DNA from: Dyella psychrodurans
Lineage (GTDB): Bacteria; Pseudomonadota; Gammaproteobacteria; Xanthomonadales; Rhodanobacteraceae
NCBI RefSeq assembly: GCF_003363265.1
Contig: NZ_QRBF01000005.1
Span: 1-64,000 of the forward strand
Reading direction: 5' to 3'
DNA length: 64,000 nucleotides
The notes under the pieces were generated by a model. That model did no database searches. It was not told where the DNA came from and worked only from the letters and a program-made list of their open reading frames with translations. Of the stretch, positions 36,035 to 47,005 are shown in pieces. The first letter of the stretch is position 1; each line of letters opens with the position of its first letter. The position numbers and the translations under genes are program-made.

Positions 36035-36601
36035 ATGACGCATACGGACCGCATCCCTCAGGACGCCCATTCGACACCTGAAACGCTTTATCAGGGACGC
36101 TGGCTTGCGCTGCGCCGCCGTGGCCGTTGGGAATATGCGGAGCGCAACAATCCGGGCGGTGCCGTGATCATTCTTGCGGTAACGCCTGAAGACAAGATTT
36201 TGTTCGTCGAGCAATACCGCGTGGCCGTACAGCAGTTCACCATCGAAATGCCGGCAGGCCTGGTCGGCGATCTGGCAGGCAGCCAGAACGAAAGCGCCCT
36301 GCTCGCCGCGCAGCGCGAACTGGAAGAAGAAACCGGCTATCGCTGTGCACGTGTGAGCTTCGTGCACGAAGGGCCGTCATCGTCCGGCATGAGCAGCGAG
36401 ATCATCGCTTTTGCGCGCGCCCATGATCTGGTCAAGATCGGCAACGGCGGCGGCGACGAGAGCGAGAACATCGTGGTGCACGAGGTGCCGCGCAAGGAAG
36501 CCGGCGCGTGGCTGATGGCACGCGCCGCCGAGGGTTATTCCATCGATCCGAAGCTGTTCGCGGGACTCTGGTTTATCGAACACGCCGCACTATTCGGCTG
36601 A
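36035..36601 (+). CDS. Nudix hydrolase (ADP-ribose pyrophosphatase-like)
   Basis: 188 aa. The Nudix box is seen with its core AAQRELEEETGYR (about 92-104) preceded by the EMPAGLVGD segment typical of NudF/ADP-sugar pyrophosphatases. These split ADP-ribose and similar nucleotide-sugars. It lies 50 bases after the exonuclease gene on the same strand and 5 bases from the convergent B3 lactamase gene. Confidence 0.92.
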   Translation: MTHTDRIPQDAHSTPETLYQGRWLALRRRGRWEYAERNNPGGAVIILAVTPEDKILFVEQYRVAVQQFTIEMPAGLVGDLAGSQNESALLAAQRELEEETGYRCARVSFVHEGPSSSGMSSEIIAFARAHDLVKIGNGGGDESENIVVHEVPRKEAGAWLMARAAEGYSIDPKLFAGLWFIEHAALFG

Positions 36602-36606
36602 GTCCG

Positions 36607-37485
36607 TCACGGCTGCGATGCGCGTTCCTTGTCCAGGCGTGCATCGAGATCCTTTTCGGCCGTCGCCGCATATGCCTTGCACGCGTTCTGATCCACTAAT
36701 GGATCGGGCTGCGTGCCGGCTTCGCGCCGCTTCATTCTTTCCCAGAAATCGCTCGCGCCCGGATGCGGCGTGAGCAGAATGTCGCAGGGCAACGCTGCCA
36801 CTGTCGCAATGGCGCGACGAAAATCTTCCACGCGATGCGGATGCGCGGCTGCGTCCGTGAAACGGTAGTGAGGGTTGCTGATGGCCGTAAGACTGTCGGC
36901 GTAGGCGATATTCAGGCAGGTGCCGCCTTCGCAGGTTCGCCACGTCCAGGACGTACTACCGGGCGTGTGGCCGGGTGTGTAATGCGCCGTGATGTCGACA
37001 TCGCCAAGGTGCAAGGTTTCTCCATCGGCTACGACGCGAACATGATGCACGGGCGGATAGGTGGGAGCCGTGCCGTATTGCGGATCGTTCGGGTCCGCGC
37101 CACCGAGTTCCATCGCATGCGCACCGGCGGCACTGGCCAATACCTGTGCGCCGCTTGCGCGCTGAAGCTCCGCAATGCCGCCGGCGTGATCGCTGTGCGC
37201 GTGCGAGTTGAGAATCCAGCGAACGTCGCTTATGCGGAAACCTAGCTCGCGGATGTTCGCTTCAATAAGTGGTGTGGATTCCGGCAAATCGCCGTCGATC
37301 AGCACAAGCCCCTGCGACGTCTTCACCAGAATCGAAGACAAACCATGCGGTCCGACGTAGTAGGTGTTGCCGAAAATCCGAAATGGTTTCTGCGGTGCAT
37401 TCCATGCGGCACGATCCTGCGCATGCGCCGGAGGCAAAACCAGACAACAAGTCAGTGCAATACTCAGTGACAAGCGGATCGACAT
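36607..37485 (-). CDS. Subclass B3 metallo-beta-lactamase
   Basis: 292 aa with a signal peptide ending AHA (about 22). All zinc ligands of subclass B3 are present: HAHSDH (95-100), H173 in TPGHTPGSTSW, and H241 in CDILLTPHPGAS. The whole C-terminal half, including the Cys pair (LPCDILL and NACKAYA), strongly resembles L1 of Stenotrophomonas. It should hydrolyse beta-lactams including carbapenems in the periplasm; this is predicted, not shown. CGGAG precedes ATG 37485. There are no mobile elements or ampR-like regulator nearby, so it looks intrinsic. Confidence 0.93.
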   Translation of the reverse strand: MSIRLSLSIALTCCLVLPPAHAQDRAAWNAPQKPFRIFGNTYYVGPHGLSSILVKTSQGLVLIDGDLPESTPLIEANIRELGFRISDVRWILNSHAHSDHAGGIAELQRASGAQVLASAAGAHAMELGGADPNDPQYGTAPTYPPVHHVRVVADGETLHLGDVDITAHYTPGHTPGSTSWTWRTCEGGTCLNIAYADSLTAISNPHYRFTDAAAHPHRVEDFRRAIATVAALPCDILLTPHPGASDFWERMKRREAGTQPDPLVDQNACKAYAATAEKDLDARLDKERASQP

Positions 37486-37587
37486 GACGAACTCCGGGAA
37501 TCAACTGGCGGCGATGCTCCATCACTCCCGAGTCCTTTTGAGGGCACGATCAAGGCGACAGCCGGGCAAGGCCCGGGAGGTACTGTG

Positions 37588-38640
37588 TCAGGGCTGATGG
37601 GCCTGCAGCGCTCGCACGCGCCACGTCGTCAGCGCGATGCCGACCAGCGCAAGACCAAGCCACCATCCTGCCAAGGCGTTGTCGTTACCCAGCCAAAGCA
37701 CGCCATCCACAGCGCCGATCACCAACACGGCGATGGATGGCGTCAGTACAGAGTCGATGCTCTTGTAATGCCACCGCACCAACAACGCCGTGCCGAGCGT
37801 CGCCAACATCACCGAAAAAACACGGCGCAACCAGGTGAATCCCGGCGGTACCGGAAGATCGGGAAACAGATCCACAAGCGGGATATCGCCGGGCTGCAAG
37901 GCGTAACCAACGCCGTCCGCCGCATCGCTGGCGGGGACGAGTTCGCGGCCCTGCACTTTGGCAACGATCGTCACCTCCTGAGTAGGCACGCCTTCCCAAC
38001 TGACGCGCAGATCGCCGACCTGCGGATTCGACGGCACGGCACTGGTGACCAGGCCGTCCTTGAAGAGACTGAAACTGGCGGCAAGGTTGCTGGGCAGCTT
38101 GCGCAAATCCGGCATTACCGTCTGGGTGGCGATCAAGCCCTGCACCAGCGATGCCGAGAGCGTGAAGTCATTCAAGCGCAGCAGCCCCGCACTGAACTGC
38201 GCGTTCTGAAGCGGAAACGATCCAGGATTCGTGTGCCCTTCGGGATGCTCGAAGTGGCTGGAATCGATGGGCTTGTCTTCCCAGTCGAGTTCGTAGGATG
38301 CAGGGCCGCCATAACGTTGCTCATGCCATTGGAACATCTGCACGTGGCGTATCAGCACCGGCACATCGGCCTGCTGGTTGAACTGCTGGTCGAGCGGTGA
38401 CTCCACCACTTCCAGCGAGCCGACCACGCGCACCATGTAACCCTGCTCGTCAGGATCGGGGCGACCGTTGCGTCCCAGGTCCAGCACATCGCCGCCGTGC
38501 CTTTTCATCTGCGCGCGATAGTCGATGTGTCCCTTCTCGGTGACCGCGGCCAGGCCCACGCCCAGAAGGAGAATGATCGCACCCAGTGCAGGTAGCAGCA
38601 GCTCACGGATGGAGAGTGGGACCTTCCGCTCGCCGCTCAT
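37588..38640 (-). CDS. TMEM43-family membrane protein
   Basis: 350 aa from ATG 38640, with GGAGG upstream. One N-terminal transmembrane helix (about 12-32), a large extracytoplasmic region (about 40-255) and three C-terminal helices give the TMEM43/LUMA pattern; the segment GHIDYRAQMKRHGGDVLDLG follows helix 1. The bacterial function is unknown. It shares a strand with the B3 lactamase (102 bases downstream) and the MBL lactonase (upstream). Confidence 0.8.
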   Translation of the reverse strand: MSGERKVPLSIRELLLPALGAIILLLGVGLAAVTEKGHIDYRAQMKRHGGDVLDLGRNGRPDPDEQGYMVRVVGSLEVVESPLDQQFNQQADVPVLIRHVQMFQWHEQRYGGPASYELDWEDKPIDSSHFEHPEGHTNPGSFPLQNAQFSAGLLRLNDFTLSASLVQGLIATQTVMPDLRKLPSNLAASFSLFKDGLVTSAVPSNPQVGDLRVSWEGVPTQEVTIVAKVQGRELVPASDAADGVGYALQPGDIPLVDLFPDLPVPPGFTWLRRVFSVMLATLGTALLVRWHYKSIDSVLTPSIAVLVIGAVDGVLWLGNDNALAGWWLGLALVGIALTTWRVRALQAHQP

Positions 38641-38671
38641 CGAACCTCCGGGTGAATGCCTGGTGGATATG

Positions 38672-39523
38672 TCAGGACACGGCGCCGCGCAATTCGGGCT
38701 GCTCGTCGGCCGTACCATAGCGCCCGCGGTCGTCGCGTGTCACGCGGGCCATGGCGCAGGCATGATCGTGGGTGAAGAACAGCCGCACATTGCGCGCGAG
38801 TTTGTCTTCCAGAAAGCCGCGCTTTTCTTCGATCAGCGCCTCCGGGAAGCGGTCGTAACCCATGGTGATCGGCAGATGCACCCAATGCCGGCCGGAGATC
38901 AGATCCGCGCAAAAAACTACGCCAGCACACTCCGCCAGCATCAATCCCGGAGTGTGACCCCACGAGAAATGGAAGCGCACTGCCTGCCCCAGCGTTTGCG
39001 AGTATTCGCCGGCGACCAGTTCGAGGCGGCCGCTTTGCAGCAAGAGCTGCTGCAGCTCCGGAATGAAGGACGCGCGATCGCGCGGATGCGGCTTCAACGC
39101 ACGCTGCCAGTGATGGGCGCCGACCAGGAACTTCGCGTTCGGGAACAGCAGCTCAGGCGTCTTGCCCTCTTCCCATGCGGCGAGCAAACCACCCGCGTGG
39201 TCGAAGTGCAGGTGCGACAGCACCACCACATCGATGTCTTCGTGCGAAATGCCCGCGGCGGCAAGCGAGTCGAGCAATACATGGTGGCTTTCCACCACGC
39301 CATAGCGTTCGCGCAACGCGGGCTCGAAGAACGCGCCGATGCCCGTTTCGAAAAGCACGTTGCGGCCTTCCAGATCCTTTATCAGCAGGCAGCGGCATGC
39401 CAGCGGAATCCGGTTGAGTTCGTCCGGCGCGATCCAGCGCGACCACATCGCCTTGGGCGCGTTGCCGAACATCGCGCCGCCATCGAGTTTCTGAGTGTTG
39501 CCGTTGATGGACCACAACTGCAT
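38672..39523 (-). CDS. MBL-fold hydrolase, YtnP-like (possible quorum-quenching lactonase)
   Basis: 283 aa from ATG 39523. The metal site is [10 protein letters not shown] (HLHFDH 104-109), with further ligands in [11 protein letters not shown] and [11 protein letters not shown]. It has no signal peptide. The overall layout, with the Gly-Ala-rich N-terminus before the metal motif, fits YtnP-like lactonases, some of which open acyl-homoserine lactones. It lies between ggt and the TMEM43 gene on the same strand. The substrate is inferred. Confidence 0.82.
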   Translation of the reverse strand: MQLWSINGNTQKLDGGAMFGNAPKAMWSRWIAPDELNRIPLACRCLLIKDLEGRNVLFETGIGAFFEPALRERYGVVESHHVLLDSLAAAGISHEDIDVVVLSHLHFDHAGGLLAAWEEGKTPELLFPNAKFLVGAHHWQRALKPHPRDRASFIPELQQLLLQSGRLELVAGEYSQTLGQAVRFHFSWGHTPGLMLAECAGVVFCADLISGRHWVHLPITMGYDRFPEALIEEKRGFLEDKLARNVRLFFTHDHACAMARVTRDDRGRYGTADEQPELRGAVS

Positions 39524-39540
39524 GACTGTTCCCAAACCGC

Positions 39541-41256
39541 TTATTGCACTTTGCCCAAGCCATCGGCCCGGCGAGGGTCGCTGGCGGCATCGAGCTTGTT
39601 GCTGCGACGATCCCAGATCACCACGTTCATGAAGCCCCACGGCTCGCGATCCTTGAACGTGTAACCCATGCGCGTCAGCGCGTCAGTCGTCGCGGCATCA
39701 AATACACCGGGCTCCACCATCACTACATCGGGCATGAACTGATGATGGAAACGCTTGTGCGCCGCTACCTGATGCGCGTCGCCGCCATCGACGAAGGCAA
39801 GGATGCCTTCCAGCACCTGGGTGATGATGGTCGAGCCGCCGGGCGAACCGATCACCGCAGTGCGATCGGGACCGATCACGATGCTGGGCGACATCGACGA
39901 CAGCATGCGCTTGCCCGGTTCCGGCGCGTTGGCCTTGCTGCCGAGCAGGCCGTATACGTTGGGCTTGTTCGGCACCAGCGCGAAGTCGTCCATTTCATCG
40001 TTGAGCAGCACGCCCGTGCCCTGCGCGACGAAGGTGGAACCCAGCACGTAGTTCACCGTGGACGTGATCGCCACCATGTTGCCGTCGGCGTCGATGATCG
40101 AGAAATGCGTGGTGTGCATGCCCGGATCCTGGCCGCTCGACGGCGCCAGCATCGACGACGGCGTGGCCTTGTCGGGCAGGATCGACTGCCGCAGGCCGTC
40201 CGCGTAGTATGGCGACAACAGCATGTCCAACGGCATCTTCACGAAATCCGGATCGCCGAGGTAATCGTTGTGATCGCGGAACGCGCGACGCATCGCTTCG
40301 ATCTCCAGATGCACGCGGTGCGCCTTGTCCATCTGGCTTAGATCGAAGCCGGACAGAATATTGAGGATCTGCGCGATCGCCACGCCACCAGAGGACGGCG
40401 GCGGCGCGGTGATGATCTTGTAGCCGCGATAGTCGACGACGATCGGCGTGCGTTCCTTCGCGCGATACGAAGCCAGATCCTTCAGCGTCCAGTGACCACC
40501 CGCTGAGTTCACGGCATCGACCAACTTCTGCGCCGTTTCGCCGCTGTAGAAGCCGGAATCACCATATTGGGCAAGCAGCTCCAGCGTGTGCGCCTGGTCC
40601 GGATCGCGCCAGATGTCGCCTGCGGCCGGAACCTTGCCATCTGGCAGATACTTGGCGGCGGATGCGGGCCAGCGCATCAGATTCTTCTGCTCTTCCTGGA
40701 TGGAGCCGAGTAGGCGGCTATCCGGCTTGAAACCGTCGCGTGCCGTGCGGATCGCAGGCGCCAGCGAGGCACTGAGCGGCAGCTTGCCGTAGTGCTTGGC
40801 GATCCAGACCAGACCCGCGGGTTCGCCGGGAATACCTGCCGACAGCGGCCCCTTCAGCGAGGTATCGCGATTGGGCGTGCCATCGGGATTGAGATAGTCC
40901 TTCGCATCGACGGCTGCCGGCGCCATTTCGCGCGCGTCGACAAACACATCGCGATTGGAGGCAGCGATATGCATGGTGGCCATGAAGCCGCCGCCGATGC
41001 CCGAGCTTTCCGGTTCGACAATGGACAACGTGGACGCCACGGCCACGGCCGCATCGAACGCATTGCCGCCTTTGGCCAGCACTTCAAAGCCCGCTTCCGT
41101 CGCCAAGGCATTGGCACTGGCGATCCCGGCGTGACCGGGACGTTGCGCAAGCTGCACGGCATGGTTGGACGGTATCGGGTTGTCGGCGGCAAACGCTCCG
41201 CTCGTACCCAGCAAAAAACCAATCAGCAGCGCCTGCCAGCGCAACGCAAGCTTCAT
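39541..41256 (-). CDS. ggt: Gamma-glutamyltransferase
   Basis: 571 aa with a signal peptide ending AFA|AD (about 23). The auto-cleavage site gives the N-terminal Thr of the small subunit at [12 protein letters not shown] (Thr382). Other family blocks are [15 protein letters not shown] and the oxyanion loop [11 protein letters not shown]. The enzyme transfers or hydrolyses the gamma-glutamyl group of glutathione in the periplasm. Its ATG overlaps the ferredoxin TGA (ATGA), an odd partner. Confidence 0.97.
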   Translation of the reverse strand: MKLALRWQALLIGFLLGTSGAFAADNPIPSNHAVQLAQRPGHAGIASANALATEAGFEVLAKGGNAFDAAVAVASTLSIVEPESSGIGGGFMATMHIAASNRDVFVDAREMAPAAVDAKDYLNPDGTPNRDTSLKGPLSAGIPGEPAGLVWIAKHYGKLPLSASLAPAIRTARDGFKPDSRLLGSIQEEQKNLMRWPASAAKYLPDGKVPAAGDIWRDPDQAHTLELLAQYGDSGFYSGETAQKLVDAVNSAGGHWTLKDLASYRAKERTPIVVDYRGYKIITAPPPSSGGVAIAQILNILSGFDLSQMDKAHRVHLEIEAMRRAFRDHNDYLGDPDFVKMPLDMLLSPYYADGLRQSILPDKATPSSMLAPSSGQDPGMHTTHFSIIDADGNMVAITSTVNYVLGSTFVAQGTGVLLNDEMDDFALVPNKPNVYGLLGSKANAPEPGKRMLSSMSPSIVIGPDRTAVIGSPGGSTIITQVLEGILAFVDGGDAHQVAAHKRFHHQFMPDVVMVEPGVFDAATTDALTRMGYTFKDREPWGFMNVVIWDRRSNKLDAASDPRRADGLGKVQ

Positions 41257-41507
41257 TCGTTGGTCTCCATCAGGTGTTTGTACTTATCTTCGAGCTGCAC
41301 GCGCGTTTCGGTATGCGCGGGGTCGACGATGATGCATTCCACTGGACACACGACCACACACTGCGGTTCGTCATGATGACCGACGCATTCGGTGCACAGC
41401 GCGGGATCGATGATGTAGTAGTCCTCGCCGAGCGAAATCGCCTTGTTGGGGCAGACGGGTTCGCAGACGTCGCAGTTGACGCAGGTATCGAGGATCTTCA
41501 GGGACAT
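41253..41507 (-). CDS. YfhL-type 2[4Fe-4S] ferredoxin
   Basis: 84 aa. Two cluster motifs are visible: CVNCDVCEPVCP (Cys9, 12, 15, 19) and CTECVGHHDEPQCVVVCP with the insertion typical of the YfhL/Alvin group. It carries low-potential electrons in the cytosol; partners are unknown. The tail ([12 protein letters not shown]) is charged, as in homologues. It is translationally coupled to ggt. In this group the gene is often near coaD, which lies about 0.7 kb upstream here. Confidence 0.95.
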   Translation of the reverse strand: MSLKILDTCVNCDVCEPVCPNKAISLGEDYYIIDPALCTECVGHHDEPQCVVVCPVECIIVDPAHTETRVQLEDKYKHLMETNE

Positions 41508-41659
41508 GCCGGATTAGTCTACATGGACCGGCGCTTGTTGTGCGCAGCAACAACCCGGAGGTGTCTTCCAACGGGAAAGCGGATCATGGCACGGAGGATG
41601 TTCTTGCGACGGGTACATTCGTCGACGCACGCTTTAACTGGCTCGTGGTGACGGGGCTG

Positions 41660-41686
41660 CTCCCTCTCCCCGGAAGGGAGAGGGAG
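41660..41686. repeat. Perfect palindrome CTCCCTCTCCC-GGGAGAGGGAG
   Basis: Perfect 11 bp arms (41660-41670 and 41676-41686) around a CGGAA loop, 12 bases after the stop of the lipoprotein gene and before the ferredoxin gene. It shares its core with repeats at 3531-3571 and 4412-4505. There is no T-run, so it is classed as a dispersed repeat that may also help stop or stabilise transcripts. Confidence 0.75.
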
Positions 41687-41698
41687 CGAGGCAAAGGA

Positions 41699-42770
<1,072 letters not shown>

Positions 42771-42783
42771 TTAATCGAACGCC

Positions 42784-43341
42784 CTAATTCCGGCGATAGA
42801 GCATGTAGCGCACCTCCCCAGCCTGACCTTCGCGGTAGAGCGTCCAGTTTTCGGGCAAGGCAGGTGTCATCTCACGCGGACACTCGACGTAGATCTGCGC
42901 CGACGTCACAAGCCAGCCGCCCCGTTCCAGTTGCTGCGCCAACGGCGTCCACAATTGCATGGCAAACGGCGGATCGAGGAAGACGAGCCCGAAGGGCTTT
43001 GCCGGACGCTGCAGGAAATGCAGCGCATCCGCACACGCGACCTCGCCGCCCTGGGCCTTCAGCCGCGCCAGATTGTCGCGCAACGCCTGCGCGGTCGCGG
43101 CGTGCGGTTCCACGAACTGCACGGTCTCCGCGCCGCGCGAAAGCGCTTCGATGCCCAGCGCTCCAGTACCCGCGCACAGGTCGAGAGCCCGCACACCGGC
43201 AATGGTCGGCGCCAGCCAATTGAACAGGGTTTCACGCACACGCTCGGGCGTGGGCCGCAACCCGGGGAGATCGGGCACGTTCAAGCGGGAATTGCGCAAG
43301 TGGCCGCCAATAATGCGGATACGCCCGGGAGCGGCCTTCAT
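42784..43341 (-). CDS. rsmD: 16S rRNA (guanine966-N2)-methyltransferase
   Basis: 185 aa. It starts with RIIGGHLRNSRL; the SAM-binding loop is ALDLCAGTGALGIEALSRG (about 52-70) and the catalytic motif is LDPPF. It methylates G966 of 16S rRNA. It is divergent from ftsY and followed by coaD, the common order. Confidence 0.96.
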   Translation of the reverse strand: MKAAPGRIRIIGGHLRNSRLNVPDLPGLRPTPERVRETLFNWLAPTIAGVRALDLCAGTGALGIEALSRGAETVQFVEPHAATAQALRDNLARLKAQGGEVACADALHFLQRPAKPFGLVFLDPPFAMQLWTPLAQQLERGGWLVTSAQIYVECPREMTPALPENWTLYREGQAGEVRYMLYRRN

Positions 43342-43406
43342 GGGCGGTGCCCCTCAGCGGGCAGTACAGGTCGGGGTGGTAGCATGCCGCCCATTGTCTT
43401 TGAATC

Positions 43407-44495
43407 ATGACCCCCATGCTCAAGTTCTGGAAGAAGAAGCCCGCCGACAACGGCACCGGGGACAACGAGGAAGCAGGCCAACAGGCGCCCATCGATACCG
43501 CAGCCTCGGAGGCGCCAACCTTAACGGACACGCTGGCTCCCGCTGCACCTGTGGATGCGGACACCGCGGAGACTCCCGCCAAGCGCGGCTGGCGCGAGCG
43601 GTTGTCCGGCAGCACGTTCGCGCGCGGGCTTTCTTCGTTGTTCTCGCGTCATCCGAAACTGGACGACAGCCTGCTGGACGAGCTGGAAACCACGCTGATC
43701 ACCGCGGACGTCGGCATCGAGGCCAGCACCTCCCTGGTGGAAAACCTGCGCAAGCGCATGCACAAGCGCGAGTTCGCCGACGCCGACGCTTTGTTGCAGG
43801 CGTTGCGGCAGGAACTGATCGCACTGCTCAAGCCCGTGCAGAAGCCGCTGCACATCGACCGACACAAACCCTTCGTCGTGCTCACCGTGGGCATCAACGG
43901 CGCAGGCAAGACCACCACCATCGGCAAGCTTGCGCGCAGATGGCGCGACGAGGACCGCCAGGTGCTGCTGGCGGCCGGCGACACGTTCCGCGCCGCGGCG
44001 GTCGAGCAACTGAAAACCTGGGGCGAGCGCAACCAGGTCCCCGTGATTTCCCAGGGCCAGGACGCCGATGCGGCCAGCGTCATCTTCGACGCCTTGCAAG
44101 CCGCGCGTTCACGCCACGCCGACGTACTGATTGCCGACACTGCCGGCCGCCTGCACACGCAGGGAGGCCTGATGGACGAATTGGGCAAGATCGCGCGGGT
44201 GCTCAAGAAGCTCGATGCCGATGCGCCGCACGAAGTGCTGATGGTGATCGATGGCACGACGGGACAGAACGCCGTGAACCAGGTCCGCCAGTTCCGTCAG
44301 ATCGTCGGCGTCACCGGCCTGGTGGTGACCAAGCTCGACGGCACCGCCAAGGGTGGCGTGGTGTTTGCGCTGGCGCGCGAGTTCGGCCTGCCGATTCGTT
44401 TTGTCGGCCTGGGCGAAACCGCGACCGATCTGCGCGTATTCGATGCCGATGCCTATGTCGATGGCTTGCTTCCCGCCGATTTCGCACGCGCCTGA
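43407..44495 (+). CDS. ftsY: Signal recognition particle receptor FtsY
   Basis: 362 aa. A short acidic A domain (about 8-65) leads into the N domain and the SRP GTPase G domain with VGINGAGKTTTIGKLARRW, DTFRAAAVEQL, VLIADTAGRLHTQGGLMDEL and TKLDGTAKGG. FtsY docks ribosome-SRP complexes at the membrane. ATG 43416 (MLKFWKKK) is an alternative start. The AsmA-like gene follows after 21 bases. Confidence 0.98.
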   Translation: MTPMLKFWKKKPADNGTGDNEEAGQQAPIDTAASEAPTLTDTLAPAAPVDADTAETPAKRGWRERLSGSTFARGLSSLFSRHPKLDDSLLDELETTLITADVGIEASTSLVENLRKRMHKREFADADALLQALRQELIALLKPVQKPLHIDRHKPFVVLTVGINGAGKTTTIGKLARRWRDEDRQVLLAAGDTFRAAAVEQLKTWGERNQVPVISQGQDADAASVIFDALQAARSRHADVLIADTAGRLHTQGGLMDELGKIARVLKKLDADAPHEVLMVIDGTTGQNAVNQVRQFRQIVGVTGLVVTKLDGTAKGGVVFALAREFGLPIRFVGLGETATDLRVFDADAYVDGLLPADFARA

Positions 44496-44516
44496 GAGAT
44501 TGCCACGCGAACGCCA

Positions 44517-45605
44517 ATGACATTGCCGCGCCCACTGCGAGTACTGCTGATCGCCTGTGCCTGCATCGCCGGCGTTGTCGCGCTGTCCGTGCTGGTTGCG
44601 TTGTATCTGCTGCTGCAACCCGATCGATTCACCAAGATGCTGCAGGCTCAGGCCAACGATGCCGGTCTGCAGCTCACACTCTCCAGCCCCGCAAGCCCCA
44701 CCCTGTTTCCGCGTCCGGCCCTGCAATTGATGGGCATTACGCTTGCCGCGCGCGATAACGGTCTGGGCACGCCAAACATGCCAATCCTGCTGGCCGCAAA
44801 CGGTCGCCTGGTACTGCCCTGGCATACGTTGTTCGGTGGCCCGATGGTGATCTCGCGCATGCAAATCGACTCGCCGCGCGTGGACCTCGATGCGCTGCAG
44901 GCGTGGCTGCTCAACCTGCCATCGCAATCGGCCGTCGTACCCGATCAGATTCCGCGCATTGCCACGGGCGTGCGCATTCGCAACGGAAGCGTGGTGGAAA
45001 ACAACAGCCAGTGGCTGAGCGATGTTTCGCTCGACACCGGTCGACTCGCTCCCTCGCAGCCTTTCTGGATCAATCTGTCGGCCAAGGAAACGGACGGCAC
45101 GCCGTTGCAGTTGCAGATATCGAGCGTGCCCAGCATCACGAGCGGTGCGCTGATGCTCGGCAACATCGTGCTGCACGCGTCCGACAGCAACGCCACAGCA
45201 CTGCAGCTGACCGGCCACGCGCGCTGGCAGGGCGCGGCCAATGCATCCATGGAGCTTCAGGGCAAATTCTACGAAGCCGGCGAAGGCAACTACGATGCAG
45301 CCATTTCCCTGTCTCCGGCCGCGACAGATACACCGCTGCTGTTGCGTATAAAACTGCTGGGCAAGAACAATCACGTCGATCTGGAACTCCCGCCGCTGGC
45401 CATGGCGCAATGGTGGAATCAGATGGCCAATCCACAGGCTCCGAAACTCTCGTCGCCACCTGGTAACGGCGAGATCAACATGGCCACGCTGGATGTCGGC
45501 AAGGTCCATATCGAGGGCCTGAGCATACAAACAGGCAACGCCGTCCCCGCGAGTGCGGGAAGCGTTGCGTCACCCGATCAATCCGCCGCGCCGCATCCCC
45601 AGTGA
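44517..45605 (+). CDS. AsmA-like membrane-anchored periplasmic protein
   Basis: 362 aa. An N-terminal transmembrane anchor (about 8-30) is followed by the AsmA-type beta-rich start LQPDRFTKMLQAQAN and LFPRPALQLMGITL. AsmA proteins form extended bridges for phospholipid movement or outer-membrane assembly; this one is short and probably a reduced relative. The C-terminus is Ser/Pro/Ala-rich. Its TGA overlaps the mutY GTG (GTGA), and it follows ftsY, so ftsY-asmA-like-mutY-yggX look like one operon. Confidence 0.82.
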   Translation: MTLPRPLRVLLIACACIAGVVALSVLVALYLLLQPDRFTKMLQAQANDAGLQLTLSSPASPTLFPRPALQLMGITLAARDNGLGTPNMPILLAANGRLVLPWHTLFGGPMVISRMQIDSPRVDLDALQAWLLNLPSQSAVVPDQIPRIATGVRIRNGSVVENNSQWLSDVSLDTGRLAPSQPFWINLSAKETDGTPLQLQISSVPSITSGALMLGNIVLHASDSNATALQLTGHARWQGAANASMELQGKFYEAGEGNYDAAISLSPAATDTPLLLRIKLLGKNNHVDLELPPLAMAQWWNQMANPQAPKLSSPPGNGEINMATLDVGKVHIEGLSIQTGNAVPASAGSVASPDQSAAPHPQ

Positions 45606-46657
45606 CATCCTTCGCCACCGCCCTGCTCGACTGGTTCGATCGCCACGGTCGTCACGATCTGCCGTGGCAGCATCCGCGCGATGCCTATCGCGTCTGGCTG
45701 TCGGAAATCATGCTGCAGCAGACGCAAGTGGCTACCGTGATTCCCTACTTTCAGCGCTTTATCACGCAACTACCGACGCTGCGCGATCTTGCCGCCGCCG
45801 ACGAAGACATCGTGCTCGCGTTATGGTCGGGGCTTGGTTATTACCGTCGCGCCCGCTTTCTGCATCGCGCCGCGCAACTGTGCGTGGAACGACACAACGG
45901 AGAATTGCCGCGCGATTTCGACGCACTCTCAGCGCTGCCCGGCATCGGCCGCTCCACCGCGGGCGCGATACTTGCGCAGGCTTATGGATTGCGCTTTCCC
46001 ATCCTCGACGGCAACGTCAAACGCGTGCTGACACGCTATCACGGCATCGCCGGCCATCCGGGCGAACGCGAGGTCGAAAAGCAGCTGTGGTTGCGCGCAG
46101 ACGAGCACACGCCAGCCGAACGCGCCGCCGATTACACCCAGGCGATCATGGATCTCGGCGCCACGGTCTGCGTGCGCACACGCCCTTTGTGCAACGCCTG
46201 CCCCATGCACGAGGCGTGCGTGGCGCATCGCGATCATCTCACCGCGCAACTCCCTACACCCAAGCCGGGCAAGACCATTCCCACGCGCAGCACCATCATG
46301 CTGATCCTGCGCGATGCGGCGAACCGCATCCTGCTGCAACGACGCGGCGCGCAAGGTGTGTGGGCCGGACTCTGGAGTTTGCCCGAAGCCCACGACACCG
46401 ACGACGCGTGGCGCGAGGCGCAGGCCCGCGCCCGGATCGACGATGCGCAGCCGCTGAAGCCATTTGTCCACGTATTCAGCCATTACCGCCTGCAGATCCA
46501 GCCCCTGCTGTTCGACGGCGCGGCACCGAAGCAGGCAATCGCCGATAATGGCGACTTGCGCTGGTGCACTGGCGCGGAGCTGCCGTCGCTCGGCCTGCCC
46601 GCCCCTGTTCGATCCCTGCTGCTGGCGCTGCCGGAACCCACCGAGGAACACCATTGA
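45602..46657 (+). CDS. mutY: A/G-specific adenine glycosylase
   Basis: 351 aa from GTG 45602. The helix-hairpin-helix and catalytic residues are in [16 protein letters not shown] (Glu) and [14 protein letters not shown] with the Asp in [11 protein letters not shown]. The 4Fe-4S cysteines are [17 protein letters not shown]. The C-terminal Nudix-like domain recognises 8-oxoG. It removes A opposite 8-oxoG. It is coupled to the AsmA-like gene before it and to yggX after it. Confidence 0.97.
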   Translation: MTSFATALLDWFDRHGRHDLPWQHPRDAYRVWLSEIMLQQTQVATVIPYFQRFITQLPTLRDLAAADEDIVLALWSGLGYYRRARFLHRAAQLCVERHNGELPRDFDALSALPGIGRSTAGAILAQAYGLRFPILDGNVKRVLTRYHGIAGHPGEREVEKQLWLRADEHTPAERAADYTQAIMDLGATVCVRTRPLCNACPMHEACVAHRDHLTAQLPTPKPGKTIPTRSTIMLILRDAANRILLQRRGAQGVWAGLWSLPEAHDTDDAWREAQARARIDDAQPLKPFVHVFSHYRLQIQPLLFDGAAPKQAIADNGDLRWCTGAELPSLGLPAPVRSLLLALPEPTEEHH

Positions 46658-46935
46658 TGAGCCGTACCGTTCACTGCGCCAAGCTTGGCATCGACGCCGA
46701 AGGCCTGGACTTCGCCCCCTGGCCCGGCCCGCTGGGCCAGCGCATCTACGCAGAAATCTCCAAACCGGCATGGCAACAGTGGTTGACCCACCAGACCATG
46801 CTGATCAACGAATACCGCCTGAACCCGCTCGACCCCAAGTCGCGCCAGTTCCTGGGCGGCGAAATGGAGAAATTCCTGTTCGGCGGCGACGCGAAAAAGC
46901 CCGAAGGCTACGTGGCACCCGACGCCCAGTCTTGA
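46657..46935 (+). CDS. yggX: Oxidative-damage protection protein YggX
   Basis: 92 aa from ATG 46657, overlapping the mutY TGA by one base. The start [18 protein letters not shown] has the conserved Cys, and the body [20 protein letters not shown] is diagnostic. YggX is linked to iron trafficking and Fe-S repair under oxidative stress. The mutY-yggX pair is conserved. The -35 box of the tRNA-Phe promoter overlaps its stop codon. Confidence 0.97.
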   Translation: MSRTVHCAKLGIDAEGLDFAPWPGPLGQRIYAEISKPAWQQWLTHQTMLINEYRLNPLDPKSRQFLGGEMEKFLFGGDAKKPEGYVAPDAQS

Positions 46936-46960
46936 CGCAAGCCCCACCATCCGATTTAAT
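46932..46960 (+). promoter_or_regulatory. Sigma-70 promoter of tRNA-Phe
   Basis: TTGACG (46932-46937, 5 of 6), a 17 nt spacer, and TTTAAT (46955-46960, 5 of 6). The predicted start near 46967 leaves a leader of about 39 nt before the tRNA. Confidence 0.8.
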
Positions 46961-47005
46961 GTGCGGCTCCACGCAACACCGATGACCCTTGCGGTCGTCC
47001 ACCCT

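Noticed and set aside
37562..37577. CCGGGC/GCCCGG hairpin after the TMEM43 gene as a terminator
   Set aside because: Short stem and no T-run on either strand; not enough to call.
38525..39664. 379-codon plus-strand open frame opposite the MBL hydrolase
   Set aside because: Antisense shadow; the minus-strand MBL motifs are unmistakable.
44109..45530. 473-codon minus-strand open frame across ftsY and the AsmA-like gene
   Set aside because: It spans two real genes on the other strand and is His/Gln/Arg-rich without domains, typical of antisense frames in GC-rich DNA.
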